A stretch of DNA of 64,000 bases from Achatina immaculata (taxonomy: Eukaryota > Mollusca > Gastropoda > Stylommatophora > Achatinidae). Both the position numbers and the translations under genes were made by a program. Within the stretch, counting starts at the first letter, position 1; the number at the start of each line of letters is the position of its first letter. The stretch covers positions 22,700,427 to 22,764,426 of the forward strand of contig CM019713.1 of assembly GCA_009760885.1 (NCBI GenBank), given 5' to 3'. Under the pieces are notes generated by a model. The model made no database searches and had not been told where the DNA came from. It saw only the letters and a program-made list of their open reading frames with translations. Positions 1 to 11,766 of the stretch are shown here, piece by piece.

Positions 1-453
1 AATAAGCCATCCTCTCTGTGTTTAAACAGAAGAATCGGGTTTGATTTACAAAGTCTAATATTTTATGCCAAAAAGAAAGTTGCTGTGGTATTCTTGCTGT
101 GCAAATTCACTTTTAAAATATCCCAAATTTATATTTCTGCTTAAAAAAACAGGCCAACCCAGATTGAATTTGTGTGTTTATAGAGGAAAAAAATTTCATA
201 ATGTTAAATATTTTATATATGACTGCTGGTATTATTCCAGTCCTTTTCCACAACAGCATGTTCCTTGTGGCACCACTGTTAGTGTTGAGTGTGGGGTCTG
301 GTTTACTGTCATGCTGTATTTCTTTAATAGGATCCATGTATCATATGCATTGCTTCCAGTTTAATGTGTGCATGGTGCTGCTGATTCCACAGTTTGGGAG
401 TGAAAATCATAAACATGTAACAGTACATTCCCAACTTCAGCTGTTGCTGCTGT
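1..453. other. No recognisable gene
   Basis: AT-rich sequence with only short open frames that resemble nothing I recognise. Confidence 0.5.
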
Positions 454-513
454 GAACCTTAAGTGCCCAAGGCACGTGGGGCTTCCGCAAGGGTTTTCCA
501 CAAACGCCCGTCC
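454..513 (-). mobile_element. LINE-A 3' end fragment
   Basis: About 60 bp match, inverted, the 3' end of LINE-A at 8880-8940 (the stretch before and through the conserved GGGCACTTAAGGTTC). 5'-truncated remnant; a B-box-like GGTTCG lies nearby at about 640 (minus strand). Confidence 0.6.
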
Positions 514-833
514 TTTCTGATTTGTGTTTCTCCTTCCACCTGTTTGTTTGTTTTTTTTTTCTCCCTGTTTCCATTTGTGCAGCAGTCTGATGGTTTTTTT
601 ACCAGACAGGGTTGCAGGCTCTATGCCGAACCCCTCCTTAGTCACCTTTTACGATCAAGGATGGCAGGCTACAGCAGTCCTATTCCTTGCTTCCCTGGCA
701 TGTGCCCAGGCTAACTTCAGAGGCACTGCTTAATGTTTGTTTATTAGAGTTATCACATTTATATTTTGTTTACTGATGTAGTGTCTGATCTAACATTGTT
801 TTATCAAAGTGTTTCTTTTAAAGTGTGTGTCCC

Positions 834-925
834 AGATTCTTGTATTCATTTTATGATTTAAATTGTGTGTCACAGATTCTTGTATTCATTTTATGATTTA
901 AATTGTGTGTCACAGATTCTTGTTA
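834..925. repeat. Short tandem duplication, about 46-bp unit
   Basis: GTGTGTCCCAGATTCTTGTA and the bases up to ATGATTTAAATT are repeated about twice, then partly a third time. Confidence 0.75.
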
Positions 926-2888
926 AGTTTCACACAATAATTAGTGTATAGGTATACAACTATACACAAAGCACTGCATACCAAAATGTATAAACTAGGA
1001 AAAAAGTAGGAACAGCTTTATTATTTAACGATTACACAGTTGTGACGTTTCAGCGTGAGCCTTTATCAAACAAAAACAAACAGGACGAAGAATCAGAGAG
1101 AGGAGACAAAGTACAGATTCACATGAATTTTATGTTAACGAAACAATAAAATGTGAAAAAATTAATGAAAAATTGCAAATGACTTATCTCAACTCCTGGA
1201 ACAGCACAGAACCACAATCGCCTTTATGTTGAAAGGAGCACAAACAATATGCACCGGTTACTATGTAAACAAAGTGTTCATTTTGAAAGGTGCAAAATTG
1301 TGCATGGTTGAGTGTAGAAAAAGTTAAGACACAAGGATGTGCACAGAGGGAGCAGAGAATTATTCCAAGAACAGGGATGACTGGAGAGCCCCTATCCATG
1401 GCCTGTGCTCTTAAGGGAGTGAATGATGATGATGATGATGATGATAGTGAATGGATAGGGATTTGTGATGTTTGATAGTAGATGATGGTAGGGAAGGGAT
1501 GTCAATCCATTTAGGAGAAGGTGAAATGAATGATTATGGTTGTGGTAGAGGAATAGTAATGTGATGATGTGTGAGGGTACTAAACTATGTGCAACAAGTG
1601 AGAATGAGTAAGATTGTGGAAGATTATGTTTAGCTCAATAACGAGCTCAAAACATGTGGTTGTAGTGTCCCATAGTCCTGAATGTAGCAGTTCTCAAACA
1701 CTAGGTGGCTTGTGTCATTTGTGTGACATTGTTTGATGGCTGTTACCAGAAAATCAGATTTGCCTCTATGGTTGGGGCCATTGAAATGATTAGGAACTAG
1801 TTTCGAAGCATGCTGGGTGATATCATACGGATGTTTCTGTATGTGGTCTCCTAGTCTGAGGCCAGTTTAACCCCAGTATAAGTTATCCTGCATCTTTTGC
1901 ATACGATGACATATATTACATTATGGGATTAGCATGTGAATCCCTCATGGAGAGGCAGGATAGTTTTAGGAAAGGTGATAATTTTTGTTTCCCAAACTAC
2001 AGGGCGGGTAACACAGCAAGGGCGGTTACATTTTCTGGTTCCAACATATGGAAGGTTCTACTTTAAGTGGCTGTGGACGAGGATGTCCTTGAGATTTGGC
2101 TCACACTTGTATGCTAATAGGGTGGATCAGAGAAGATGTCACGAGTGTCAGAGTCAAGTTGGATTAGTAGCAGATGACGATAAAAATTTACTTAACCATC
2201 TGACCTTGTGGGCGGAAAGGCAGTACTAACTTAACTCTGTCAGATGAGGTAACAGCATTTTTTTTCTAAATGCTTCCTTGCTGTTTATTAGTTGGATACG
2301 GCTGAAGGCTGCACAAAGGACATTTTCTGGGTAGTTACAGTGACAGAAACATTCTAATAAAATGTTGGACTCATCGATAAAGTCCCAGTTATCCTGACAT
2401 ATGCGGCGGTGACGGAGTAGTTGGGAGTATGGGATGGAGTTCTTACACGCTTCAGGATGGGAGGAGGTATAAAGTAAATAGGTGTGGCTGTTGGTGGGCT
2501 TGTAAAATATAGAGGTAACAAGCTGTTTGTGCCAATAGATATTTTAATGTCTAAAAAGTTCACAGACTTGTCAGAAATTTCATAAGTGAATTTTATGTTA
2601 CTATTAAGTGAGTTTTGAATTCAATAAACTTTTTTTAGGTCATCCTGTGACACACTGGTGACTCCAATGCTGTCATCGATATATATCTTTTATAGAATTC
2701 CGAAAGTCTACCAGTGTAGGTTTCCCATAACTTAACTTCCAGAAAGCCCATAAATAAACAAGCGTAACTGGGGCCCACCTTTGTTCCCATGGCAACACCA
2801 CTGATTTGCTCAAAGTATTCGCTGTTGAATTCAAAAGAATTTAGGTTGAGTACTAGTTGTGTGAGTCTTATTCATCAGTGTTAATGGT
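926..2888 (-). pseudogene. PLE1 copy a: 3' part of a Penelope-like element
   Basis: Inverted relative to copy b. Minus-strand reading runs from the end of the RT domain through FLDIKISIGTNSLL (2563-2500), the GIY-YIG region (2250-1640) and the 3' UTR ending in the motif GGCTCACGCTGAAAC (about 1060-1045). 5'-truncated, with stops and frameshifts. Confidence 0.8.
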
Positions 2889-3765
2889 TAATCTTTTCTT
2901 CATAGATTTCATAATGAAAAGATTCTGTACAGGGAAACCCAAATAGAAGATCTTGATTTTGCAGATGACATAACTCTTATCAGTGACAATGTGAAATTGA
3001 TGCAGGAAAAAACAGATTCCTTGTCTTCCTTGGCTAGCAAAATAGGTCTTGAAATTAACAAAGACAAAAGAAAAATAATGACACTTCTTATTAATCAAGA
3101 AGGAAAAATATATGTAGAAGGAACAGTTGTTGATGAAGTAAACCAATTTACATACCTTGGCAGCTACATAGACCAGGATGGTGACACCAGGAAGGAAATT
3201 AGAATTAGAACAGCAAAAGCAATATTGTCCTTCAAAAATCTTGAAAACATAACGGAATTCAAAAGGTAAGTGCAAAAACCATGTTAAGATTATTAATTCA
3301 AATGTGATATCCACCCTCATTTATGCATGTGAAAGCTGGAAATTAACCAAAGAAATAGACAAGAAATTTGACTCTTTTGAAAACAAATGCCTAAGGAAAA
3401 TACTTGGTACAAAGTGGAATGAATCTAAGAACAACGCAGAGATAAGACTGATAAGAAAACAATAACCTGTCTCATGGGTGATCAGAAAAAGAAGATGAAC
3501 ATATGTAGGTCATGTGATGATAAAAAACAATCAGAGAAAACCAAAACAAGCTATCAAGTGGAACACAACAGGCCAAAGAAAAAGAGGTCGACCACGTGAA
3601 ACTCTAAAGAGGACATTGTTAAGAGAAGTCAGTTTAGTGGGCATAACATCCCTTGATGAAGTTGAAAGACTCGCAGAGAAAAGGAAATCTTGGCAAACAT
3701 CTATAGGAGCCCTATGTGACGTTTAACGGCACAGGAAAGATGGAAGATGTAAGAAGATGTAAGAT
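2889..3765 (+). mobile_element. LINE-B 3' fragment inserted in PLE1
   Basis: 5'-truncated non-LTR element: RT palm and thumb remnants (YLGSYIDQDGDTRKE at about 3150-3200; SFENKCLRKILG; GHVM; RKRGRPRETLKRTLL at about 3570-3610) ending ALCDV and a GATGTAAGA-type tail. Target duplication GTTAATGGT at 2880-2888 and 3766-3774. Several frameshifts and stops. Confidence 0.8.
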
Positions 3766-3777
3766 GTTAATGGTGGG

Positions 3778-5600
3778 GTGAGAGTGAAAGATCACCGCCT
3801 TCACTCTTTCACATTAGACAACCGTTTTCTCCTTCTTATCAAACACATACGCGTCACAAATCGCCAACTTTACCAGCTCTATGTCTCTGGCAAACAACAC
3901 GGATTTAACCAGCTCCAACCTCTACCTCCACCACAGCCAGTCTCTTCTGTTTCCAGAGATAATCCCCCCTCCAACCAACCCCTCTCTTCTAGTACATCTT
4001 GCCAGTAGGCTTCCATTTCACTTGACCATCAGACTTCTTTTACACTCAACTCGCCCCCTTCTTCCGCACCTACTGACCAACCTTCCCAGGTTAATCAAGT
4101 TCTCACACACTTTGATGAGACCTCTTCCCTCCTCCTCCTCTTCTAGTGTTGTCTGTATTCCACCCGACTTGCCCCTTTCTGATGACGAAAAACAAGTCCT
4201 CGGCAAAGGCCTCAAATGTATTCCTACCCGCGGTCACTGTGAGCGTTAGTTCTTACTCCGCAGTGTTAAACAGTTCTACCGTCGACCATGTCTCAAATAT
4301 TTCTTTGCTAACCAAGAACCTAACCAACTCACACAGGAACCTGATGACCCATTTGCCCGTTACAACCAGCATAAACATAGCTGGACACCTTCATCCTCGG
4401 CTTCTCAAGCTTTAGATCTGTACATTGATGCGACGTGGCGGGAAATCCAGAACCTCCAGCCACCAAAACTTCGACATCTCAACCTAACCAAGAGAGAATC
4501 CATGGCACTATCTAAACTCCGACGTCCAGCTGACATAGTAATAAAATCAGTCGAAAAAACATCGAATCTCGTAGTGTAGAAAAACGATTTATATACTGCG
4601 AAAGGAATGTCACAACTCAGCAACACACAATTCTATGCCCCACGAAAAAACGATGCTACCCGTTCAAATAATAATAAATGGAAGCAGCCGTCAAAGATTT
4701 AATTCGAGCTGTCTCTCTTCACATCAGTGACAGTTGTTTAGGCACACCTACTTTCTACCTTCTTCCTAAAATCCACCAACCAGGTAATCCGGAACGTCCT
4801 ATTGTATCAGCGTGTTCATGCCCCACTGAGCACATTTCTGACCTTTTGGGCAGCATTTTTCAACCGCTAGTACACAAACTGCCCTCTTATTTGAAAGGTA
4901 CCAACCACGTCTTAACTACTCTTGAAGCGATCACACTCTCTCCGCACCACACCTATCACATCTTTCTCCTTAATGTCTGTTCCTTCTACATCTCTATCCC
5001 CTATGAAGATGGATTCTTAGCACTCCGTTATTTTCTCGATAAAGACCCTCATCCCACCATTAACACTGATGCCATAATAAGACTCACACAACTAGTACTC
5101 AACCTAAATTCTTTTGAATTCAACAGCGAATACTTTGAACAAATCAGTGGTGTTGCCATGGGAACAAAGGTGGGCCCCAGTTACGCTTGTTTATTTATGG
5201 GCTTTCTGGAAGTTAAGTTATGGGAAACCTACACTGGTAGACTTTCAGAATTCTATAAAAGATATATATCGATGACAGCATTGGAGTCACCAGTGTGTCA
5301 TAGGATGACCTAAAAAAAGTTTATTGAATTCAAAACTCACTTAATAGTAATATAAAATTCACTTATGAAATTTCTGACAAGTCTGTGAACTTTTTAGACA
5401 TTAAAATATCTATTGGCACAAACAGCTTGTTACCTCTATATTTTACAGGCCCATCGACAGCTACACCTATTTACTTTACACCTCCTCCCATCCTGAAGCG
5501 TGTAAGAACTCCATCCCATACTCCCAACTACTCCGTCACCGCCGCATATTTCAGGATAACTGGGACTTTATCGATGAGTCCAACATTTTATTAGAATGTT
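3778..5600 (+). pseudogene. PLE1 copy b: reverse transcriptase region (decayed)
   Basis: Penelope-type RT in broken frames. An N-terminal block (NRFLLLIKHIRVTNRQLYQL, about 3810-3870) precedes the RT core: FYLLPKIHQPGNPERPIVSA (about 4753-4812), SFYISIPYEDG, and SGVAMGTKVGPSYACLFMG (about 5145-5201). Then come the region before YxDD, which is disrupted near 5262-5313, and FLDIKISIGTNSLL. The LPKIHK-PG-RPI and GVAMGT motifs are diagnostic of Penelope RTs. Confidence 0.85.
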
Positions 5601-5689
5601 TCTGTCTTTGCAACTACCCAGAAAATGTCATTTGTGCAGCCTTCAGCCGTATCCAACTAATAAACAGCAAGGAAGCATTTAGAAAAAAA

Positions 5690-6850
5690 AATGCTGTTAC
5701 CTCATCTGACAGAGTTAAGTTAGTACTGCCTTTCCGCCCACAAGGTCAGATGGTTAAGTAAATTTTTATCGTCATCTGCTACTAATCCAACTTGACCCTG
5801 ACACTCGTGACATCTTCTCTGATCCACCCCTATTAGCATACAAGCGTGAGCCAAATCTCAAGGACATCCTCGTCACCACCCACTTAAAGTAGAACCTTCC
5901 ATATGTTGGAACCAGAAAATGTAACCGCCCTTGCTGTGTTACCTGCCCTGTAGTTTGGGAAACAAAAACAATCACCTTTTCCTAAAACTATCCTGCCTCT
6001 CCATGAGGGATTCACATGGTAATCCCATAATGTAATATATGTCATCATATGCAAAAGGTGCAGGATAACTTATACTGGGGTTAAACTTGCCTCAGACTAG
6101 GAGACCACATACAGAAACATCCGTATGATATCACCCAGCATGCTTTTAAACCAGTCCCTAATCATTTCCATGGCCCCGACCACAGAGGCGTATAAGATAT
6201 AAGCACAAAAACCAAGTTAAAACTATTCAATTCAAATGTAATATCCACACTCATTTATGCATTTGAAAGCTGGAAAACAGCTAAAGAAATAGACAAGAAA
6301 TTAGACTCTTTTGAAAACAAATGCCTAAGGAAAATACTCGGCATCAAGTGGAACGAATTCAAGAACAATGCAGAGATAAAACAGATGACCGAACAACAAC
6401 CAGTCTCATGGGTGATCAGGAAAAGGAGATAGACATGTTGGTCACGTTATGAGAAGAAACAGTCAGAGAATCCCCAAACAAGCTATCAAATGGAACACAA
6501 CAGGCCGAAGAAAAAGAGCCAGACTGCGCGAAACTCTAAAGAGGACATTGTTAAGAGAGGCCAAATTAAAAGGCATAATATCCCTTGATGAGGTTGAAAG
6601 ACTCGCCGAAGACAGGAAAAATTGGCGAACTACCTTGTGAGCCCTATGTGACGTTTAACGGCATGGGAAGGATATAAGATATAAGAAAAAGAGGCAAATT
6701 TGATTTTCTGGTAACAGCCATCAAACAATGTCACGCACATGACACAAGCCGACTAGTGCTTGAGAACTGCTACATTCAGGACTATCGGACACTGTAACCA
6801 CATGGTGTGAACTCGTTATTCAGCTACACATAATCTTCCAGTCTTACTCA
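5690..6850 (+). pseudogene. PLE1 copy b: GIY-YIG endonuclease region, interrupted
   Basis: Matches the linker and C-terminal endonuclease of the related copy at 56720-57370: DPDTRDIFSDPPLLAYK, PYVGTRKCNRPCCVTCPV, and the CRITYTG-LRLGDH-QKH type segment. A LINE-B fragment (6190-6689) splits it; the element resumes at 6690 with the conserved end of the domain, up to about 6830. Stops present. Confidence 0.75.
6190..6689 (+). mobile_element. LINE-B 3' fragment, TSD-flanked
   Basis: Encodes SFENKCLRKILGIKWNEF, MTEQQPVSWVIRKR and KTLKRTLLREAKL-like segments, ending GGATATAAGATATAAG. Target duplication AGAGGC at 6184-6189 and 6690-6695. The 5' junction also starts with TATAAGATATAAG, a copy of the element's own tail. 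Confidence 0.8.
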
Positions 6851-7054
6851 TTCTCACTTTTTGCACATAGTTTAGTACCCTCACGCATCATCACATTACT
6901 ATTCCTCTACCACAACCATAATCATTCATTTCACCTTCTCCTAAATAGATTGCCATCCCTTCCCTACCGTCATCTACTATCAAACATCACAAATCCCTAT
7001 CCATTCACTATCATCATCTACTATCAAACATCACAAATCCCTAGCCATTCACTT

Positions 7055-7085
<31 letters not shown>

Positions 7086-7272
7086 TCACTCCCTTAAGAG
7101 CACAGGCCATGGATAGGGGCTCTCCAGTCATCCCTGTTCTTGGAATAATTCTCTGCTTCTGTGCGCATCCTTGTCTCTTAACATTTTCTACACTCAACCA
7201 ACCATGCACAATTTTGCACCTTTCAGAAAGAACGCTTTGTTTACATAGTAACCAGTGCATATTGTTTGTGCT

Positions 7273-8960
7273 AGTAAGGACACTAAAGGGACAACTGGTC
7301 AGTGGAGAAAGAGAAAAAATTGAAAGATGGAGGGAACACTTTAACACACTACTAAACAGAACACAAGCAGCACAAACAATAGACATACCTGAAGCAAAAA
7401 CGGAACTAAACATCAATACAGGACCAATAACAATAAGTGAAGTAAAGGAGACAATAAAGAAGCTAAAATTAGACAAGGCACCAGGTGAAGATGAAGTGAC
7501 TGCTGAGATGTTGAAAGCAGATGAAACAGAAACACCGAAACAACTTTGCCGGATATTACAACAAATTTGGGATCTAGAAAATGCTCCAGAGGAATGGAAA
7601 ACTGGTCTTATAGTAAAATTACCAAAGAAGGGTGACCTCAGAGATTGCGGGAACTGGAGAGGCATTACCCTACTGCCACTCACCAGTAAAGTATTTTGCA
7701 AAATAATCATCAACAGAATTGTACCAGCACTTGAAGGAAAACTTCGAAAAGAGCAGGCAGGATTTAGGAAAGGAAGATCATGCATAGACCACATATTTGT
7801 ACTTAGACAAATATTAGAACAGGCAAATGAATGGCAGAGCACAACATATGCATTGTTTATAGATTTTGAGAAAGCCTTTGACAGTTTCAACAGAGATACA
7901 CTGTGGAAAATCCTAAAATGGCATGGCCTCCCCCATAATATAGTGAATGTAATCAAAGCCCTATACGAGGGTTTTCAATGCAAAGTTATCTGTGGAGAAC
8001 ATACCTCCAGCAGCTTTAGGGTACAAACAGGAGTGAAGCAGGGATGTATACTATCACCAACATTATTTATCTTGGCAATAGACTGGTTAATGAAGGAGGC
8101 AACATCAGACAAACGCAGAGGATTACAATGGACCCTCAACACAGTGCTGGAGGACCTTGACTTTGCGGACGACATTTGTCTACTATCAAGCAGCCACAAA
8201 GATATGGAAGATAAAATAAACAAGCTAACTCAGAATGCAAACAACATAGGACTAAAGATCAACGTAGGAAAGACAGAGTTAATGAAGCAAAATGTGAACA
8301 ACGAAAATGAACTCAGAGTAGATAGCAAGTTAGTGGAGGAGGTCAATGAATTTGTATACCTTGGCAGTAGAGTAGTAGAAAATGGAGACAGCACAGAGGA
8401 CATCAACAGCAGACTTACTAGAGCAAACCAGGCTTTTGCTATGCTACAGACTATATGGAAATAAAAAAAACTAAGCGTAAAGACGAAAATCAGGATATTT
8501 AAAAGTAATGTTCTAAGTGTACTACTCTATGGAAGTGAATGCTGGAAAATCACCAAAACCATAGAAAACAAGTTGAATTCTTTCCAGACTAAATGTTTAC
8601 GAAGAATTAGACAAATATTTTGGCCAAACACCATAAGAAATAACATCTTGTTGGCAGAGATGCAGATGAAGCCACTGACAACAATTATTGAGGAAAGACG
8701 CTGGCGATGGTTGGGACATGTGCTCAGAATGACTGACAACTCACTACCAAAAATAGCACTAAGATGGACACCACAGGGGAACAGAAGTAAGGGTAGACCA
8801 AAAGAGACATGGAGAAGAACAACAGAGAGGATGTTGAGCAATAGAGGGTTCACCTGGGCAAGATCAGAAAAAAAGGCAAAGGACAGGCATTTGTGGAAAA
8901 CCCTTGCGGAAGCCCTATGTGCCCTGGGCACTTAAGGTTCAGAGAGAGAGAGAGAAAGAT
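7273..8960 (+). mobile_element. LINE-A insertion with 14-bp target duplication
   Basis: 5'-truncated non-LTR retrotransposon. ATATTGTTTGTGCT occurs at 7259-7272 and again at 8959-8972. The 3' end is GGGCACTTAAGGTTC followed by an (AG)n tail. This is the least decayed RT in the window. Confidence 0.9.
7276..8935 (+). pseudogene. LINE-A reverse transcriptase (one internal stop)
   Basis: Non-LTR RT, RTE-X-like. Motifs in order: LKLDKAPGEDEVTAEMLK, PKKGDLRDCGNWRGITLL, EQAGFRKGRSCIDHIF, LFIDFEKAFDSFNRDTLW, GVKQGCILSP, LDFADDICLLS (catalytic ADD at about 8159-8172), NEFVYLGSRV. A TAA at 8462-8464 breaks the frame; the same frame continues with a thumb region (LYGSECWKITK, RRWRWLGHVLR, SKGRPKETW) to the natural stop at 8935. 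The open frame runs upstream into PLE1 sequence from 6950, but that part is not LINE. Confidence 0.88.
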
Positions 8961-9223
8961 ATTGTTTGTGCTCCTTTCAACATAAAGGCGAATGTGATTC
9001 TGTGCTGTTCCAGGAGTTGAGATAAGTCATTTGTAATTTTTCATTAATTTTTTCGTTTTTTATTGTTTCGTTAACATAAAATTCATGTGAATCTGTACTT
9101 TGTCTCCTCTCTCTGATTCTTCGTCCTGTTTGTTTTTGTTTGATAAAGGCTCACGCCGAAACGTCACAACTTTGTAATCGTTAAATAATAAAGCTGTTCC
9201 TACTTTTTCCCTAGTTTATACAT
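8961..9223 (+). mobile_element. PLE1 copy b: 3' UTR and end
   Basis: Resumes after the LINE-A insertion. Contains the conserved GATAAAGGCTCACGCCGAAA (about 9143-9162) and GTC, then AATAAAGCTGTTCC and the terminal AGTTTATACAT. The same 3' end occurs at 926-1160, 55362-55510 and 57720-57930. Confidence 0.85.
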
Positions 9224-9299
9224 CTTGTAAAGGTTTATTCATTTTATGAGGTGAAGAGAGTGTTTAGTATGTCTATACTTGTTTCTAACCTGTTTGTGT

Positions 9300-9326
9300 T
9301 TTCTCTCTCTCTCTCTCTCTCTCTCT
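9300..9326. repeat. (TC)n microsatellite
   Basis: Run of TCTCTC. Confidence 0.8.
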
Positions 9327-9463
9327 GTGCCCTGTGTGATGTGCATGCTGTAGAGGTTTGAAGTGTTGGTACTTTCAGTGTTTACTGCAGTGTTTGAGGT
9401 AGGGATGCCAGCTCCTGTTCTCGCTACCTTTCCTTTCCAGGTACCTTTTTGTTTTTTTAAGCT

Positions 9464-9563
9464 AGATCAATCCAACAAAATTTCTGCCCAATCTGAAATT
9501 GAACCAAGGACCTTCTTGTTGGCAGGCGAGTGCGCTAACCACTATAGCACTGCGGCGGCACGC
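9464..9563 (-). mobile_element. tRNA-derived SINE head
   Basis: On the minus strand an A-box-like TAGTGGTTAGCGCA (9544-9531) and a B-box-like GGTTCAATTTC (9505-9495) lie about 25 nt apart, inside a tRNA-like segment (GCACTCGCCTGCCAAC). No 3' acceptor end of a functional tRNA follows, and a poly-T-like stretch lies beyond. Best read as a SINE head, not a tRNA gene. Confidence 0.65.
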
Positions 9564-9838
9564 ATAAAATATAGTGTCGACACATAAAATATAGTGTCGA
9601 CACATAAAATATAGTGTTGACACATGAAATATAGTGTCGACACATAAAATATAGTGTTGACACATGAAATATAGTGTCGACACATAAAATATAGTGTTGA
9701 CACATGAAATATAGTGTTGACACATGAAATATAGTGTTGACACATAAAATATAGTGGTGCCACATGAAATATAGTGTTGACACATAAAATATAGTGTTGA
9801 CACATAAAATATAGTGTTGACACATGAAATATAGCGTT
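9560..9838. repeat. Minisatellite, 20-bp unit, about 14 copies
   Basis: Unit ACATAAAATATAGTGTTGAC with G/A and T/C variants. It starts right at the SINE boundary. Confidence 0.95.
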
Positions 9839-10039
9839 GTGTGAACAGGATCAGTGAGAAAGTAGGCCACAGTAGGCTTATGTCCTGATTTGGTTTGGGT
9901 GTCAGTATGACAGAAACACCGGCTGTCAAATAGATTCTACCAATTTTCTGTCACTGTTCAGTTTTGGAGAATAAACAGGTTTCCTCCTTCAGTTACTTTT
10001 ATCATTGGACGGGAGTTGTTTGCTTTCTTGTCAAACAGT

Positions 10040-10225
10040 TTGTGCTTCATTTGTTAAAGTGGGATGGTTTGTACACATGCTCGCGTTTAATATGAGATGG
10101 TTTGTACACATGGTTGTGTTTAATATGGGATGGCTTGTGTTTAATATAGGATGATTTGTACACATGCTTGTGTTTAAAGTGGGATGATTTGTACACATGC
10201 TTGTATTTAACATGGGTGGCTTGTT
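10040..10225. repeat. Minisatellite, about 33-bp unit, about 5 copies
   Basis: Unit contains GGGATGGTTTGTACACATGC followed by TTGTGTTTAATAT; some units are shortened. Confidence 0.85.
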
Positions 10226-10351
10226 TACATTTTTGTGTATATTATACTTGTACTGTTTTGGTCTGGGTGAATGTAAAAGGTCATCCACCATCCTCTGTAG
10301 TACACTGACTTGCTCATTCACCAGCTGCCTACGAAGAAGAAGAAAAAAAAA

Positions 10352-10697
10352 GAAGCTCATTCACCATCCTCTGAAGTACACTGACTTTCTCATTCACCAT
10401 CCTCTGAAATACACTGACTTTCTCATTCACCATCCTCTGAAGTACACTGACTTTCTCATTCACCATCCTCTGAAGTACACTGACTTTCTCATTCACCATC
10501 CTCTGAAGTACACTGACTTTCTCATGCACCATCCTCTGAAGTACACTGACTTTCTCATTCACCATCCTCTGAAGTACACTGACTTTCTCATTCACCATCC
10601 TCTGAAGTACACTGACTTTCTCATGCACCATCCACTGAAGTACACTGACTTTCTCATGCACTATCCTCTGAAGTACACTGACTTTCTCATCCACCAT
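10352..10697. repeat. Minisatellite, 33-bp unit, about 10.5 copies
   Basis: Unit TTCACCATCCTCTGAAGTAC then ACTGACTTTCTCA. Because 33 is divisible by 3 it is open on both strands (11-residue repeats); nothing suggests a real protein. Confidence 0.95.
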
Positions 10698-10814
10698 TAG
10701 TGATGCCTCAAAGTTTGTGATCTCTAGACTTCATTGTTCAACGGTGACCACTACTTACCACATCTGGAGACAGCCTTTACTTTGTTGTTAATGATTTGTT
10801 ATCTGAGGACCCTG

Positions 10815-11032
10815 CAGTGTTAGATTTTTCTGTCCGCAAGTGTCATCTTAGCTGTCATTGGTTAGATTTTTCTGTCCGCAAGTGTCATCCTAGCTGTCAT
10901 TGGTTAGATTTTTCTGTCTGCAAATGTCATCCTAGCTGTCATTGGTTAGATTTTTCTGTCCGCAAGTGTCATCCTAGCTGTCATTGGTTAGATTTTTATG
11001 TCTGCAAGTGTCATCCTAGCTGTCATTGGTTC
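10815..11032. repeat. Minisatellite, 42-bp unit, about 5 copies
   Basis: Unit TTAGATTTTTCTGTCCGCAA then GTGTCATCCTAGCTGTCATTGG. Confidence 0.9.
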
Positions 11033-11766
11033 CTGCTTGAGAGTCTCTGAGGAAATGACAAGATGCTGTGATTTTTCTAGTGGTCATCTTGGCTGCGTGG
11101 CTGGAGCAAAGTTATCGCCATGGTTCAGGTGCTTATGGACAGTCTTATGTATGAAGTATCAGCACTTTAAGCTGCTGGTGAAGAGATTTCTAAGAGCGGA
11201 CTATTACTGATTGCTTGAGCATTATTGAGATCCTGTAGAGCAGTGGTTCTCAGACCCTTTTGCTGCACGGCCCATTTTTAAAAGTCAAACATTTTTGCAG
11301 CCCACTAATAAAGTGCTTTATATTTGCAAGGTATAAATCTAATTTTATAAAGTATTATGTAATATTTTCTCTACATGTTTAACTGCATATTCATTGCTAC
11401 ACAAAAGTTAATTTCATTTACCTTAAAGATTATACTGTTTCCAGTTGGATAGCATGTCTATTCTGGCTGGAGTTTGTGACAAACACACTCGAAGATCATC
11501 CTTCACGTTCATTCTTGAACGTATTTGGTTTTCAAGGCAGTCAATGCAGAAAATGAAACTTCACATAAATAAGTTGAAAAAGGTAGAAGAACTTTCATCG
11601 CCAAGGTTGACAAAAATGGAGATTCCAGTGAAACAGTGCACCAAAAGGAAGAGATATCCACAGCGGGGTCGTTAAATTTGATTTGTAATGTGCGATCTCT
11701 AGACAGTTCCGCTAATTCTTCTTGTGCACAACCGGTTAATTCAGAGAATCCAAACTGAAAAGGATT

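Larger units (their letters stand above)
926..9236. mobile_element. PLE1 locus 1: head-to-head pair of Penelope-like elements with nested LINEs
   Basis: A 5'-truncated minus-strand copy (926-2888, resuming at 3766-3780) abuts a longer plus-strand copy (3780-9223). Both carry the same 3' region, with outward-facing ends near 990 and 9220. Possible imperfect target duplication: CTTGTTAAGTTT at 914-925 and CTTGTAAAGGTTT at 9224-9236. Insertions at 2889-3765, 6190-6689 and 7273-8960 interrupt it. Head-to-head truncated copies are typical of Penelope insertions. Confidence 0.8.

Noticed and set aside
7024..7956. 310-codon minus-strand frame
   Set aside because: Shadow of the LINE-A reverse transcriptase on the opposite strand; no domain in this reading.
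6950..8464. 504-residue protein starting at 6950
   Set aside because: The first 108 codons are PLE1 sequence read through by chance; only the part after 7273 is LINE-A reverse transcriptase.
9464..9563. Genuine tRNA gene
   Set aside because: A- and B-box-like segments are present, but there is no paired acceptor stem; it looks like a SINE head.
9462..9929. Cysteine/tyrosine repeat frames in three registers on the minus strand
   Set aside because: By-product of the 20-bp minisatellite, which is open in all three registers.
10197..10700. 167-codon frame with 11-residue repeats
   Set aside because: A 33-bp minisatellite read in frame; open on both strands, no conserved domain or start context.
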